Position numbers and translations under genes: made by a program. A DNA stretch of 11,375 nucleotides, from contig DDJH01000102.1 of assembly GCA_002338895.1 (NCBI GenBank), positions 1 to 11,375 of the forward strand, read 5' to 3'. The DNA is from Lentisphaeria bacterium UBA1829 (lineage in GTDB: Bacteria; Verrucomicrobiota; Lentisphaeria; Victivallales; UBA1829). The notes beneath the pieces are model-generated. The model worked only from the letters and a program-made list of their open reading frames with translations. It made no database searches and was not told the DNA's origin. Shown one piece after another: positions 1-8,853 of the stretch; the first letter of the stretch is position 1, and each line of letters begins with the position of its first letter.

Positions 1-30
1 GGAGAAGAAAGACTGAAAACTTAAAACAGA

Positions 31-36
31 AGGAGA
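31..36 (+). promoter_or_regulatory. Ribosome binding site of the first pseudopilin gene
   Basis: AGGAGA is a good Shine-Dalgarno match. Counting from AGGAG, it lies 5 nt before an in-frame GTG (41) and 11 nt before an in-frame ATG (47), so it does not settle the start alone. An ATG at 39 is out of frame. The 30 bases upstream are A-rich and show no recognisable promoter. The promoter or an upstream operon gene probably lies outside the window. Confidence 0.6.
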
Positions 37-46
37 AGATGTGGTC

Positions 47-790
47 ATGGAACCATCCCTTCGCACTGGAAATTTCACTCTTCTGGAACTTCTTATCGTT
101 ATTGCAATTCTTGTTATTCTTGTCAGTCTTCTTCTGCCAGCTCTTCGCTCCGCCCGCTGCAAGGCGCTCCAGGTGCAGTGTACCGGGAATCTGAAACAGA
201 TCTATACTGCCGTGGGGATCTACGTTGCCGATTCCGACGGATATCTTCCGTTCCTCCAGCAGCTGTACAATCCGGAGCCGAAATGGGCCTTTCTGATCCG
301 GGATTATGTGGCGAGTCCGTTTTACGGAGACGGCGGATCGGAAGAGCTGAAAGGGGTGTTGTTCTGTCCGGTCCGGAAATCGCCGGAGGAGTCGCCATGG
401 TGGCCGGCGGAAACGGAGCCCGCGCCAAGGAGCGTCAGCATCTACCGGGAAACGACGTTCCGGGTCGGCTCCGCGGCGGAGCTGCGCAGTCGGCATGGCG
501 GATGGCGCAATGAGACCTCCGCACTGGAAAGCGGAGAAGGAGAAAAACGTCTGGAACAGATTCTGGACGGCTCCGCCATTCTGGTTGAAAAGGACTACAA
601 TTCAAGGAATTCCACCTGGAACAACCGGAACTCTCCGGCGCGGAACTATGAGAGGCTCAGCATGAATTCCCACGGTCTTTCCTGGCATCTTCACCAGAAC
701 AGCAGCGACATGCTGATGAAATCAGGAAATGTGATCAGCGTCAAAATGCCCTCCCGTTTCCGCATCACCAACGAGTGGCAGTATCGATAA
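47..790 (+). CDS. Pseudopilin (type II secretion / type IV pilin-like prepilin), module A
   Basis: Small secreted protein of 247 aa with a class III prepilin N-terminus. A short charged leader (residues 1-9) precedes [11 protein letters not shown], with the conserved Glu at 14 (+5 relative to Phe10), then about 20 hydrophobic residues ending in LLLPAL. Prepilin peptidase would cut before the hydrophobic helix, but the expected Gly-Phe junction is Gly8-Asn9-Phe10, so the -1 residue is unusual. Further family marks are C45-x2-NLKQI, a Phe-Cys-Pro at 106-108, and a C-terminal His216-x9-Ser-Gly-Asn-Val that resembles the H-X9-DG motif of this family with Asp replaced by Ser. The start is ATG 47; GTG 41 (249 aa) is equally possible. 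It lies 23 bp upstream of the large secreted protein and is probably co-transcribed with it. No pilus or secretion-machine gene is in view, so its exact role (pseudopilus tip, export adaptor or surface display) is inference. Confidence 0.85.
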   Translation: MEPSLRTGNFTLLELLIVIAILVILVSLLLPALRSARCKALQVQCTGNLKQIYTAVGIYVADSDGYLPFLQQLYNPEPKWAFLIRDYVASPFYGDGGSEELKGVLFCPVRKSPEESPWWPAETEPAPRSVSIYRETTFRVGSAAELRSRHGGWRNETSALESGEGEKRLEQILDGSAILVEKDYNSRNSTWNNRNSPARNYERLSMNSHGLSWHLHQNSSDMLMKSGNVISVKMPSRFRITNEWQYR

Positions 791-813
791 AAGAAACACG
801 AAAAGAAAAACGT

Positions 814-3800
814 ATGAAATCAGTCGTCACAGGAGCTGCAGTTCTGTTTTGCTGTCTTGCCTTCGGGATGGAGGAAATCACCGCGCCGCCCGCACCTTTT
901 GCAGAGCGTTCCGGGGATACCGAACAGAACCTTGGTGCGGAATTCCGCAACGAAGGGATTTATAAGGGAGAAAAGAGTCTGATCTGGGTCAATGGAGAGC
1001 CGCACGCCTCGCTGATTTTTCAAAAAGGAGGGCAGACGATCTTTGAATTGCGCTGCCGGATTTCACCGACCGTTCCCTCCTGGTCGCCGTTCACGCGTTT
1101 TCAGGATCAGATCAATCGTCCGGGAAAGCAGATTCTCCGAACGCATCGTTTTCAGCTTTCTCCCGACAGTCCGGGAGTCTTTCAGGAAAGAGTCACGCTG
1201 AACCGGGAGGGAAAAATCGTTCTTGAACTTCTGTATGACTGCGATGCGGAAAAAATCAAGGGACGCACCATTGAACTCTTCTTCCCGCTTCTGAGCATTG
1301 CCGGACAGACTCTGGAGATCAACGGACGCGAAGTAAAACTTCCGGAGCGGCAGGAGTGGTCGATTCTCAACGGGAAGGAAAATTCCTGGATTCACGGGGG
1401 CTGGTTCCCGAAGGTCCGGACGATCCGTTTTTTCCCGGGGAAACGTGCGGACTCCTTCTCTCTGGGACTGGACGGCAATACGGATCTGGTCATCTTCCGC
1501 AGCCGGGAGGGTGCCCATTTCTCTCTCCGACCGAAAAGCGGGACGAGTTCTCCGGTCCACCTGATTCTGGATCCGGGAGAGAGCAGAAAACCGGCGAAGA
1601 CGGAAAACATCGTCAACGGGATCAATTTCACGCGGAACAACGGGTTTCACGTCACGCTGTTCGATCCGGAGCGCAACGGTTTCATCAATCCGTCCTTTGA
1701 GTCGGATTCGCGCTATTTCGAAATTCGCAACGCCGATCTCTCCACCTGGATCCGCACGGGAACTGCGCGGAGCGGCAGAAGATCCATGCTTCTTCAGGGA
1801 GCGGTCTCCACCTTTTCCTTCCCCATCCGCCAGCGCTGCGATTATACGCTGAGCTGCTATGCGAAAAGTGAAGACGGAACGGAGAAAACCCTCTCCATCG
1901 GCTACCGGAGTTACGAAAATCAGAAAGACACGCAGAAAAAACACTATTTCAAGATCCGCGGCAAAAACTGGACCCGTCTGGAGATTCCAATCAGGCTGCC
2001 GCGAAGCGGGATCCGCTTTGAGTTCTCCGGCCGGGGGATCTATCTGGATGACCTTCAGTTTGAACGCGGGAAAAAGGCCTCCGCATACGCGGGCAATCCG
2101 TTCGGCCTTCAAGTTCTGACGGAAAGTCCGGACCGCAGTGTTGTCAAATCCGGCACACCGATCCATGCGCGACTTTCGGTTCGCGGACCCGCCGGGAGCT
2201 CCGGGAAGATCCATTTGACCATCCGCGATTTCTTCAAACGGGTCAAACTCCGGAAAACGCTGGATTTCCGGATTCCCGATTCCGGAGAAACGACTCTTTC
2301 CCTCGGACCGGATTCCCTCTTCTCCCTCGGACCGAATGTGATCCGCGCCGACGTCCAGCCGGACGGCCACCGTCCCTATACCGACTTTCTCCGGATCACC
2401 GTCATGAAATATGCGGACAACACCGCCCGGCACAAAAACATTCACGGCACCGCCTACTACGGCTACAACTATATTTATCCGTTCCATCCCCCCGCCCGGG
2501 AACTTCATCTTCTTCAGATTGCCGGGATCGGCGCCCACTCCTACCTGTCCAACCACAAGTCTCCGCAGACCTTCGCCCTGCTCCGGAAATATGGAATGGA
2601 CTCCTTCGGCTCCTATATCGAACGCGGCGACTACGATTTCAAGCGGAGAAAATGGAAAGCACCCATCGACGACGCTCTCCGGGAAGCCGGTCTCGGCCAG
2701 TCCATTGCACAAATGACCGATTTTTCTCCGGAAGTTCTGACCCTCGTCGAAAACACCGCCTACCAGATTGCCAAAGCCCATCCGCATGTTCTCTACTGGA
2801 CCGCCCATACGGAACCGGCCTGGCATTATGCATCTCTCAAGGCGGGAAAGACCAAAGAGTTTGCCAAATACATTCTGGCACTGAACCGAGGCATCCTGCG
2901 GGCGAACCCGAAGGCGGTCTTCAATCCGTTCGGCGACTCCGGGATGGGCAAAGGCGGACGCGAAAACATTCTGAACTATCTCCGAGCCTGCCGGGAACTG
3001 GAGCCGCAGACCACCTTCCGGGTCCTGGACATCCACACCTACCGGGCATTCCCGGAACAGCCCGATACCGAATACGATCTCAAAGCGTTTCTTGATTCTC
3101 TCGCCGAACTCGGCTACAAGGATGTTCCCATCCACCTCGGCGAAGGCGCCTACTGGGTTCCGATCATCGTCCGGGAGTGGCTGGGGATCGCGCCCTGGCA
3201 GGATACGACGACCAAGGACCGTTACGGTCTCCATGTTCCCTCCTACGATCTCGGCTGGGGGGAACAGGTCAGCGCCGCGATGATTCTGCGTCACTGGCTG
3301 GTTGCATACAAATACAGCGACAGGGTGAAATTCACCTGTCCGTGGGTCTGGCCGTTTCTGGACTCGGAACAGCCGTTTGCATGGATGGCGATGTCCTCCA
3401 ATCTGACCGATCTGCTGGGCAATGCGGACTTCCGGGAGGATATCCGTTTCTTTCCCGGTGCGCGCGCGTATCTGTTTGAAGATTCGGAAGGCCGTCCCGT
3501 CGCCGTATACTGGTATTTTGAAGAGAGTCTCGACCGAGGACTGCAGAAGGGACTCCGGATGGAACTTCCCGTGAAGGATCCGGATCTGGAGTACATCGAT
3601 CTGATGGGCAATGTCTGCAAGGCTCGCCAATCGGGAAGCGGCGTGCAGCTGCCCCTCTCCAGCTTTCCCGTTTTCATCCGCGGGAGGAAAGGCGACATGG
3701 AAAAACTCTCCCGCGCATTCCGCAACATCCGCATCCCCGGCGCCAAACGACTTCCGGTGGAAATTCTGTCCCGCGGAATCCCCGACGGAAAAACTCTGCA

Positions 3801-4695
3801 AATCGACGTTCTGAATCTTCTTTCCAGCAGCCGGGAGTATCGACTCCGCATCGGTTCGGGACCGGAACAGACCCTTCTTCTGAAACCCGGAGAATGCCGG
3901 AAACTGCACTACCCCCTTCCCTCCGCACTCCGTTTTGACCGGATCAACAAAATCTCCGTTCCGCTTTCGCTCACGTTCGGCGGGGAGACGGTGCACAGCA
4001 GCTTCGATCTGGAAGTTCTTCCGCTGCATCAGTTTTCCGGCAAGATCGACTGGTCAGCCATACCGGCGCTCCGTTTTCCGTGGTGTATTCCGGAGCTGTA
4101 CGCGAAGACCAATCACCTCTCCTGGCAGGGGGACGCGGATCTCAGCGGGACCTGGCAGGCCGCCTGGAACCCGGAAGGACTCTTCTTCCGTTTCGTGATC
4201 CGGGATGACTCCTTTGTGATGGATCATACCAGTCCGCGCGGAGTCTCCTCCTGGTACGACAACGACTCCATCCAGCTGTTCTTCGACACCCTCGGCGACG
4301 GACGCGAAAACGCCCGGCGCGGCAACTCCCAGTTCGATCAGAACGATTACAGCTACGAACTTCTCCCGACCGGGAACAACAGCGCCATCGTCTATCGCCG
4401 TCACGCCCCGGACCAGCAGCTGACCGGCGGTCTGGACGGACTCTTCCGCGACACCGTCGAAAAAAATGTCCGCTGTTCGTTTGAATACCGGGATGGCAGC
4501 ATGATCTATGAGGTCTTCTTTCCGGCGCGCTATCTCCAGCCGATGGAGTTCCGTCCCGGCTCCATGCCCGGACTCGGCATCAAGGTGTTCGACCGGGACA
4601 AGGGCGACCGCTGCGCAAAACAGACTCTCTCCAATGTCAACGGCGATGTTTTCAAACGGACCGACATCTATCCTCTTCTCCTGTTCATGAAATAA
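814..4695 (+). CDS. Secreted multidomain glycoside hydrolase-like protein (clan GH-A-type barrel with CBM4/9-like and CBM9-like domains), module A
   Basis: Predicted 1293-aa exported protein. The start is ATG 814, because it gives a clean signal peptide (MKS, hydrophobic core, AFG at 16-18); the frame is open upstream to GTG 775, but that adds 13 charged residues inside the previous gene. Approximate domains: N-terminal beta-rich region 20-285; CBM4/9-like jelly roll 290-427, opening NPSFES and closing LDDLQFE; Ig-like spacer 430-530; TIM-barrel-like domain 540-870; beta domains 885-1075; CBM9-like domain 1078-1293 with WYDNDSIQLFFD at 1147-1158. In the barrel, HTEP (Glu667), D739-x-H741-x-Y743-R-A-F and GEGAY (Glu777) fit the acid/base, a beta-6 motif and the nucleophile of clan GH-A retaining glycosidases. 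This assignment is inference. No strong Shine-Dalgarno precedes 814, only A-rich sequence, so translation may be coupled to the pseudopilin stop at 790. It is paralogous to the protein at 4893-8828. The CAZy family and substrate cannot be named from here. Confidence 0.9.
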   Translation: MKSVVTGAAVLFCCLAFGMEEITAPPAPFAERSGDTEQNLGAEFRNEGIYKGEKSLIWVNGEPHASLIFQKGGQTIFELRCRISPTVPSWSPFTRFQDQINRPGKQILRTHRFQLSPDSPGVFQERVTLNREGKIVLELLYDCDAEKIKGRTIELFFPLLSIAGQTLEINGREVKLPERQEWSILNGKENSWIHGGWFPKVRTIRFFPGKRADSFSLGLDGNTDLVIFRSREGAHFSLRPKSGTSSPVHLILDPGESRKPAKTENIVNGINFTRNNGFHVTLFDPERNGFINPSFESDSRYFEIRNADLSTWIRTGTARSGRRSMLLQGAVSTFSFPIRQRCDYTLSCYAKSEDGTEKTLSIGYRSYENQKDTQKKHYFKIRGKNWTRLEIPIRLPRSGIRFEFSGRGIYLDDLQFERGKKASAYAGNPFGLQVLTESPDRSVVKSGTPIHARLSVRGPAGSSGKIHLTIRDFFKRVKLRKTLDFRIPDSGETTLSLGPDSLFSLGPNVIRADVQPDGHRPYTDFLRITVMKYADNTARHKNIHGTAYYGYNYIYPFHPPARELHLLQIAGIGAHSYLSNHKSPQTFALLRKYGMDSFGSYIERGDYDFKRRKWKAPIDDALREAGLGQSIAQMTDFSPEVLTLVENTAYQIAKAHPHVLYWTAHTEPAWHYASLKAGKTKEFAKYILALNRGILRANPKAVFNPFGDSGMGKGGRENILNYLRACRELEPQTTFRVLDIHTYRAFPEQPDTEYDLKAFLDSLAELGYKDVPIHLGEGAYWVPIIVREWLGIAPWQDTTTKDRYGLHVPSYDLGWGEQVSAAMILRHWLVAYKYSDRVKFTCPWVWPFLDSEQPFAWMAMSSNLTDLLGNADFREDIRFFPGARAYLFEDSEGRPVAVYWYFEESLDRGLQKGLRMELPVKDPDLEYIDLMGNVCKARQSGSGVQLPLSSFPVFIRGRKGDMEKLSRAFRNIRIPGAKRLPVEILSRGIPDGKTLQIDVLNLLSSSREYRLRIGSGPEQTLLLKPGECRKLHYPLPSALRFDRINKISVPLSLTFGGETVHSSFDLEVLPLHQFSGKIDWSAIPALRFPWCIPELYAKTNHLSWQGDADLSGTWQAAWNPEGLFFRFVIRDDSFVMDHTSPRGVSSWYDNDSIQLFFDTLGDGRENARRGNSQFDQNDYSYELLPTGNNSAIVYRRHAPDQQLTGGLDGLFRDTVEKNVRCSFEYRDGSMIYEVFFPARYLQPMEFRPGSMPGLGIKVFDRDKGDRCAKQTLSNVNGDVFKRTDIYPLLLFMK
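2299..2334 (+). repeat. Short in-frame direct repeat within the module A enzyme gene
   Basis: TCCCTCGGACCG occurs at 2299-2310 and again at 2323-2334, a 24-nt period. It encodes LSLGPDSLFSLGP in the Ig-like spacer before the barrel. The paralogue reads LLPLAPDSAFHSGVN at this place, so the second SLGP probably arose by local slippage or substitution within this copy. No functional meaning is evident. Confidence 0.5.
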
Positions 4696-4708
4696 CCTCA
4701 CGTGTCTC

Positions 4709-4745
4709 TCCTCCATCCTCCGGTACAAGGCCGGAGGATGGAGGA
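4709..4745. other. Perfect 15-bp inverted repeat (stem-loop) after the module A stop codon
   Basis: CTCCATCCTCCGG (4711-4723) pairs perfectly with CCGGAGGATGGAG (4731-4743) around a 7-nt loop, and the pairs 4710/4744 and 4709/4745 extend it to 15 bp. It begins 13 nt past the stop codon of the large gene. Neither strand has a T-run after it, so it is not a classical intrinsic terminator. It could protect the 3' end of the mRNA, assist the real terminator 70 bp further on, or act as a protein-binding palindrome. Confidence 0.7.
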
Positions 4746-4815
4746 TGCGAAGCCCCCCTTCTCTCTCCTCCTCTCTTGAAGATCCCCCGGATCCCGACTC
4801 GTTTTCAGAAAAATC

Positions 4816-4858
4816 AATGCGGGAGAGCCCCGTTTTCCGGAGCTCTCCCGCATTTTTT
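4816..4858. terminator. Bidirectional rho-independent terminator between the convergent modules
   Basis: AATGCGGGAGAGC (4816-4828) and GCTCTCCCGCATT (4842-4854) form a perfect 13-bp stem with a 13-nt loop. On the + strand the hairpin runs into six T's (4853-4858). On the - strand it is followed by GATTTTTC, giving five T's. It can therefore stop transcription of module A (gene end 4695) and of module B (gene end 4893), which meet tail to tail here. Confidence 0.88.
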
Positions 4859-4892
4859 CCCGAGCGGCAAAGCCGGGGAGTGTTCCTGTCCG

Positions 4893-7800
4893 TCAGGGAG
4901 TCAGCAGGAGCTGCGTATAAAGATCCGGCCTCTGGAACGCATCTCCGTCCTTGACGGGAATGTTGCTGATGTTCTGTTTTGCGTGACCGCTCTGCGAATC
5001 CCGGTCATAGATTTTGATTCCGATACCCGGGGTCTGACCGGCTTCCAGCGTCATCGGCATCAGATAGCGGGCGGGGAACGCGACTGTATAAATCAGAGTA
5101 TTGCCGTTCCGGGAGAATTCGCATTTCACACCGGGTTCGAGAACGTTTCCTTTCAAACCGCCGTCCACGCCACCCGTGAACTGATGATCGGGAACATGGC
5201 GGCGGTAGACGACGGCGCTGCGGTCTCCGGTCGGGAGCAGTTCATAGCTGTAATCATCCAGATCGAATCCGAGGCGTCCGCGCCGGGCGTTTTCGCGTCC
5301 GTTTCCGAAGGTGTCGAAGAAGAGCTGGATGGCATCGTTGTCATACCAGAACGTCGGATCTTTCCGGGAGTGGTTCAAAACGAAGCGGTCGTCGGTGACC
5401 TCGAAACGCAGGAGGAGATTCTTCTGATTCCAGGCGATCCGGCAGACCGCGCTCAAATCGTCGGGACCGCCCCATTTCAAGCCGTTCTGAGAGGCGTCGA
5501 ATTCCAGATGGACATGCTGAACGGGGACCGCGGGGATCTTCGTCCAGTCGACGACCTCTCCTGTTTTCCGAACAGGAAGAACATTCATCCGGAACACGGT
5601 TTCCCGGTTTTCTCCATCAAACTTCATCCGGACCGGAATGGAAAGATCGGAGAAGCGGTCAAACGGCAGCTTCTGTTTCAGCTTCACCCGGAAACGTTTC
5701 GACTCCAGCGGACGGAAGGAGACGCGCATCATCTTTCCCCCGTTGATGGCAAGTTCCGACTCCAGACTCCGGGACAGCGGATTCAGCGCCGTAATCTCCG
5801 CCTCGGACGTTGAAACAAGCCGCGCGGTCAGTTCGATCGGAAGCCGGTCCGACGCGGCGACATGCGACTGGTTGATCGCCTGGACAAGCGCATCCAGCTG
5901 ACCGGGTTTCACGCGGATGTAAAACGGAAAATTCGTCAGCGGCAGAGTATAACTTCCGTTTTCCTCCGGGACATCGCAGACTCCGCCCATCAGATCGATG
6001 AATTCCGGCTCCATCCCCTTGAGCTTCACGCGCATCCGGGAACCGTTTTTCATTCCCCGGTCGAGCTCCTCTTCAAATTTCCAGATCGCCGCCACGGGCC
6101 GCCCCTTCTGATCTTCGAACACGTACGCCCGGGCATCCGGCGCAAAGCGGACGTCTTTCCGGAAAACGGCATTTCCCAAGAGATCCGTCATTGCGGCGGA
6201 CATCACAAACAGCGCAAACGGATTTTCTCCGTCGAGGAAACGCGGCACCCACGTGCACGCCATTTTCAGACGATCCTGATACTTGTACGCGACCAGCCAG
6301 TGACGCATCAGCATTGCCGCAGCCACCCGTTCCCCCCATCCGAGATCATAGGAGGGCACATGCTGGGAGAAATACCCGTCTTTCGTCTGAACCGACTGCC
6401 ACGGTGCAATTCCCTGCCACGGTGCAACGATCAGCGGATAGAAATAAGCGCCTTCGAACCAGCGGACCTGAATTTTGTCGTATCCGATTTTTTTCAATCC
6501 GTCGAGCAGTTCCCGATAATCCGCATCGGTATCGGGCAGTTCCGTGAACGCGCGATAAGGATGAGCGTCGATGGTCTGAAACTTCACGGAAGGATCGACC
6601 TTGCGCGCGGCCTCCAGAAACGCATAAATCTCCTTGCGTCCGACATCGGCGAGATTGCAGATCCCATACGGACTGAACAGAATTTCGGGATTCCCCCGCA
6701 GGAGTCCGCGGTACATGGCCAGGACGAGCTTTGCATACTCTTCGACGCGATGCAGTTTCAGGGTTCGGAAACTTCCGCTCGGCTCCGTCGGAGCGTTCCA
6801 GTTCTTCGCCCACGGATACTTCCGGGCGACCCGGCAGGCGAGATTTTCCACCTGTTTGAGCACTTCAGGCGAATAGGATTCCATCTCTTTGAGTTCGACA
6901 TTGTTCCAGACCAGAGGGACCCCGTCGATTCCCTGGACGAAGCCCTTTTTTCCGGGACAGACGGTCGATGTCAGCAGAGCCGTCCAGGTGTCAATTCCGA
7001 ATTTCGCATAGCGGTCGGCAATTTTTTTCGAAAGGTCGCGGGAGAACGGACCCGAAAAGGATCCGGCGAGATTTCCATAGGAGAAGGTCCCGATTCCACA
7101 GTGCTTCAGCATCGAGAAAATGGAATCCGGGATTTCGAGCTGGCTTTTCCCGGGCCAGCCGATTCCGGGAACGGCATGGAGATTTTTGTTCCGGCTTGTG
7201 TTGTCCGCATACTTGAATTTGGAGAGTCTCAGAAAATCCGTAAATGCGGGGAGCCCTTCCGGTTCGACGCGCAGACGGATCCGGTTCACCCCGCTGTGAA
7301 ATGCGGAATCCGGAGCCAGCGGCAGCAGCGTTTCTCCGGAAGAGGGAATGGAGAAGGCGAGTTCGGATTCATACGGCTTCCGGTTGAAAAAATCGACGAT
7401 GCCGACATGGATTTTTCCTTTTGTTCCTGCCGGACCGCGAAGAAGCAGACGTGCATGAATCGTCCCGCCCTCGTTGACACAGCTTCCCTGGGGACTGTCC
7501 GTTTTCAGTTCCATTCCGATGCGGTTTCCGCAATATTCGGAAGCCGTTTTCCCCTCCTCGAACTGGAGATCATCGATCAGCGCGCCGTTTCCGGAAAAAT
7601 TCAAAGCGACCGCGCGGTGCGGCCAGAAAAAATTCATCTCATAGCGTTTCCATTCAGGACCTTTGACTTCAAAGGTTTTAGCGATGCTTTTTCCCCCCCA
7701 GAAATAGTCATCCGTGCTCACGGTAACGCGCCGGGGCGAGGAATCCGGCGACCGGGCATAAAAACTGATCGTATAATCCCGGTTTGCCAGCGTCGGGAAA

Positions 7801-8828
7801 TTGAACGTTTTGGCGCTGCGAGTCAGATGAAGGGAAAACTTTCCGCTCCGCGCCGCCTTCGAACTCAGCATGGAGCGGACATCGAATCCGCCGTTGTGGT
7901 CGTGAAAATACCGGGCCCCGGATTCAAAGGACGGGTTGAGAAACAGATTCCTCTTCTCATCGAACACGCTGACCTCATACGCATTGTTCCTTGTGAAATT
8001 GATGCCGTTGACCACATTGTCCGAGCGGGAGATTTTTCCGCTCTTCCCGAAATCGATCGTGATTTTGAACGGTTTTCCCAGCTCCTTGAAATTCACATGC
8101 AGAAACGCCCCTTCCTTTGCCCGGAACAGAATCATATCCTTCACCATGCCATCCGGGAAACCGAGAGAAAAACTTTCCGGCGAGTCCGGATCAAAAACCA
8201 GTTGACGGACATTGGGAAACCAGCCGGAATGAATCCAGAAACTCTTCTTCCCATCCGACCATTTCTCCTTATCCGGCAGACTCACGATTTTGGCTTTTGC
8301 CGCCTGTTCCGTGATCTGCAGTTTCCTCCCCTGAATCATGTGGAGCGGGAAAAAGAAGCGGAACGCCTGTTCCTTCATCAGCGGACAGTTTTCCCCCGCA
8401 TCGTACCAGGAAACGATTTCCGCCTTTCCGTCTGGAAGCAGGGAGATGGTCTGCCGGAAAGTGCCGCCGGCCTTTTCCGTCAGGCGGAAGGGATGGATCC
8501 GGGTCACGGAACGGCGTCCGGCATCCGTCTGAGTCTGGAATTTCGTAAACGGGGCCCAGCCCGGACTGCTGGGAACGCAGCGGATCTGAATTCCGAACAC
8601 CATCTGCTCCCGGTTCAGGAACTGAATGCAGTTGTAATCATCCGGCCAGAGAAGGGTCTTGGTTCCGGAGACGATGGAATCGCCGGTGAATGAGCTCTTC
8701 TCCTGAACGGCAAGATTCTCCGTTTTCGCGAAAGGAGCCTCCGGAGCCTTCAGTTCAAGGGCCGGCAGTTCCCCTGCCAAAGAGAGCAGCATGAACATGG
8801 ATCCGATCGAAAATACTGAACAGCGCAT
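4893..8828 (-). CDS. Secreted multidomain glycoside hydrolase-like protein (clan GH-A-type barrel with CBM4/9-like and CBM9-like domains), module B
   Basis: Predicted 1311-aa exported protein, paralogous along its whole length to the protein at 814-4695. ATG 8828 follows a good ribosome binding site and gives a signal peptide ending around LPA (21-23). The mature N-terminus LKAPEAPF matches ITAPPAPF of the paralogue. Approximate domains: beta-rich region 25-290; CBM4/9-like jelly roll 298-435 (NPSFES, then IDDLQFE); Ig-like spacer 436-538; barrel 550-885; beta domains to about 1090; CBM9-like domain 1094-1311 with WYDNDAIQLFFD starting at 1161. Candidate catalytic residues are Glu682 in PTEP and Glu792 in FEGAY, 110 residues apart exactly as in the paralogue, with D-x-H-x-Y-R-A-F between them. 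Over residues 826-925, I count 69 of 100 identical to residues 810-909 of the other copy. It is the last gene of the regulator-pseudopilin-enzyme operon, 25 bp after the pseudopilin stop. Substrate unknown; catalytic role inferred. Confidence 0.92.
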   Translation of the reverse strand: MRCSVFSIGSMFMLLSLAGELPALELKAPEAPFAKTENLAVQEKSSFTGDSIVSGTKTLLWPDDYNCIQFLNREQMVFGIQIRCVPSSPGWAPFTKFQTQTDAGRRSVTRIHPFRLTEKAGGTFRQTISLLPDGKAEIVSWYDAGENCPLMKEQAFRFFFPLHMIQGRKLQITEQAAKAKIVSLPDKEKWSDGKKSFWIHSGWFPNVRQLVFDPDSPESFSLGFPDGMVKDMILFRAKEGAFLHVNFKELGKPFKITIDFGKSGKISRSDNVVNGINFTRNNAYEVSVFDEKRNLFLNPSFESGARYFHDHNGGFDVRSMLSSKAARSGKFSLHLTRSAKTFNFPTLANRDYTISFYARSPDSSPRRVTVSTDDYFWGGKSIAKTFEVKGPEWKRYEMNFFWPHRAVALNFSGNGALIDDLQFEEGKTASEYCGNRIGMELKTDSPQGSCVNEGGTIHARLLLRGPAGTKGKIHVGIVDFFNRKPYESELAFSIPSSGETLLPLAPDSAFHSGVNRIRLRVEPEGLPAFTDFLRLSKFKYADNTSRNKNLHAVPGIGWPGKSQLEIPDSIFSMLKHCGIGTFSYGNLAGSFSGPFSRDLSKKIADRYAKFGIDTWTALLTSTVCPGKKGFVQGIDGVPLVWNNVELKEMESYSPEVLKQVENLACRVARKYPWAKNWNAPTEPSGSFRTLKLHRVEEYAKLVLAMYRGLLRGNPEILFSPYGICNLADVGRKEIYAFLEAARKVDPSVKFQTIDAHPYRAFTELPDTDADYRELLDGLKKIGYDKIQVRWFEGAYFYPLIVAPWQGIAPWQSVQTKDGYFSQHVPSYDLGWGERVAAAMLMRHWLVAYKYQDRLKMACTWVPRFLDGENPFALFVMSAAMTDLLGNAVFRKDVRFAPDARAYVFEDQKGRPVAAIWKFEEELDRGMKNGSRMRVKLKGMEPEFIDLMGGVCDVPEENGSYTLPLTNFPFYIRVKPGQLDALVQAINQSHVAASDRLPIELTARLVSTSEAEITALNPLSRSLESELAINGGKMMRVSFRPLESKRFRVKLKQKLPFDRFSDLSIPVRMKFDGENRETVFRMNVLPVRKTGEVVDWTKIPAVPVQHVHLEFDASQNGLKWGGPDDLSAVCRIAWNQKNLLLRFEVTDDRFVLNHSRKDPTFWYDNDAIQLFFDTFGNGRENARRGRLGFDLDDYSYELLPTGDRSAVVYRRHVPDHQFTGGVDGGLKGNVLEPGVKCEFSRNGNTLIYTVAFPARYLMPMTLEAGQTPGIGIKIYDRDSQSGHAKQNISNIPVKDGDAFQRPDLYTQLLLTP
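6396..6427 (-). repeat. 14-bp tandem direct repeat (18-bp period) next to the putative nucleophile strand of the module B enzyme
   Basis: CTGCCACGGTGCAA occurs at 6396-6409 and 6414-6427. On the coding strand this gives APWQGIAPWQ (residues 802-811). The module A copy has REWLGIAPWQ at the aligned place with no change in length, so the first APWQ looks as if it overwrote the ancestral residues, by local gene conversion or convergent substitution. Confidence 0.6.
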
Positions 8829-8835
8829 TTTTTTT

Positions 8836-8842
8836 CCTTTCC
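8836..8842 (-). promoter_or_regulatory. Ribosome binding site of the module B enzyme
   Basis: Read on the - strand, GGAAAGG stands 7 A's upstream of ATG 8828. It supports that start over the internal ATGs at codons 11 and 13. The module A paralogue has no comparable site, so the two enzymes may be translated with different efficiency. Confidence 0.65.
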
Positions 8843-8853
8843 AAATAAAGTTG

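Noticed and set aside
775..813. GTG start at 775 for the module A enzyme
   Set aside because: It would overlap the pseudopilin gene and put 13 mostly charged residues before a clean signal peptide that begins at ATG 814.
1063..4029. 988-codon open frame on the - strand opposite the module A enzyme
   Set aside because: Its codons are in exact register with the sense codons. Such antisense frames stay open when the sense gene avoids TTA, CTA and TCA codons. The sense protein has a signal peptide, recognisable domains and a paralogue; the antisense product is low-complexity and rich in Arg and Gly.
5862..8693. 943-codon open frame on the + strand opposite the module B enzyme (also 4776-5813)
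   Set aside because: The same in-register antisense effect as in module A. The sense frame encodes the full-length paralogue with a conserved Glu pair and carbohydrate-binding domains.
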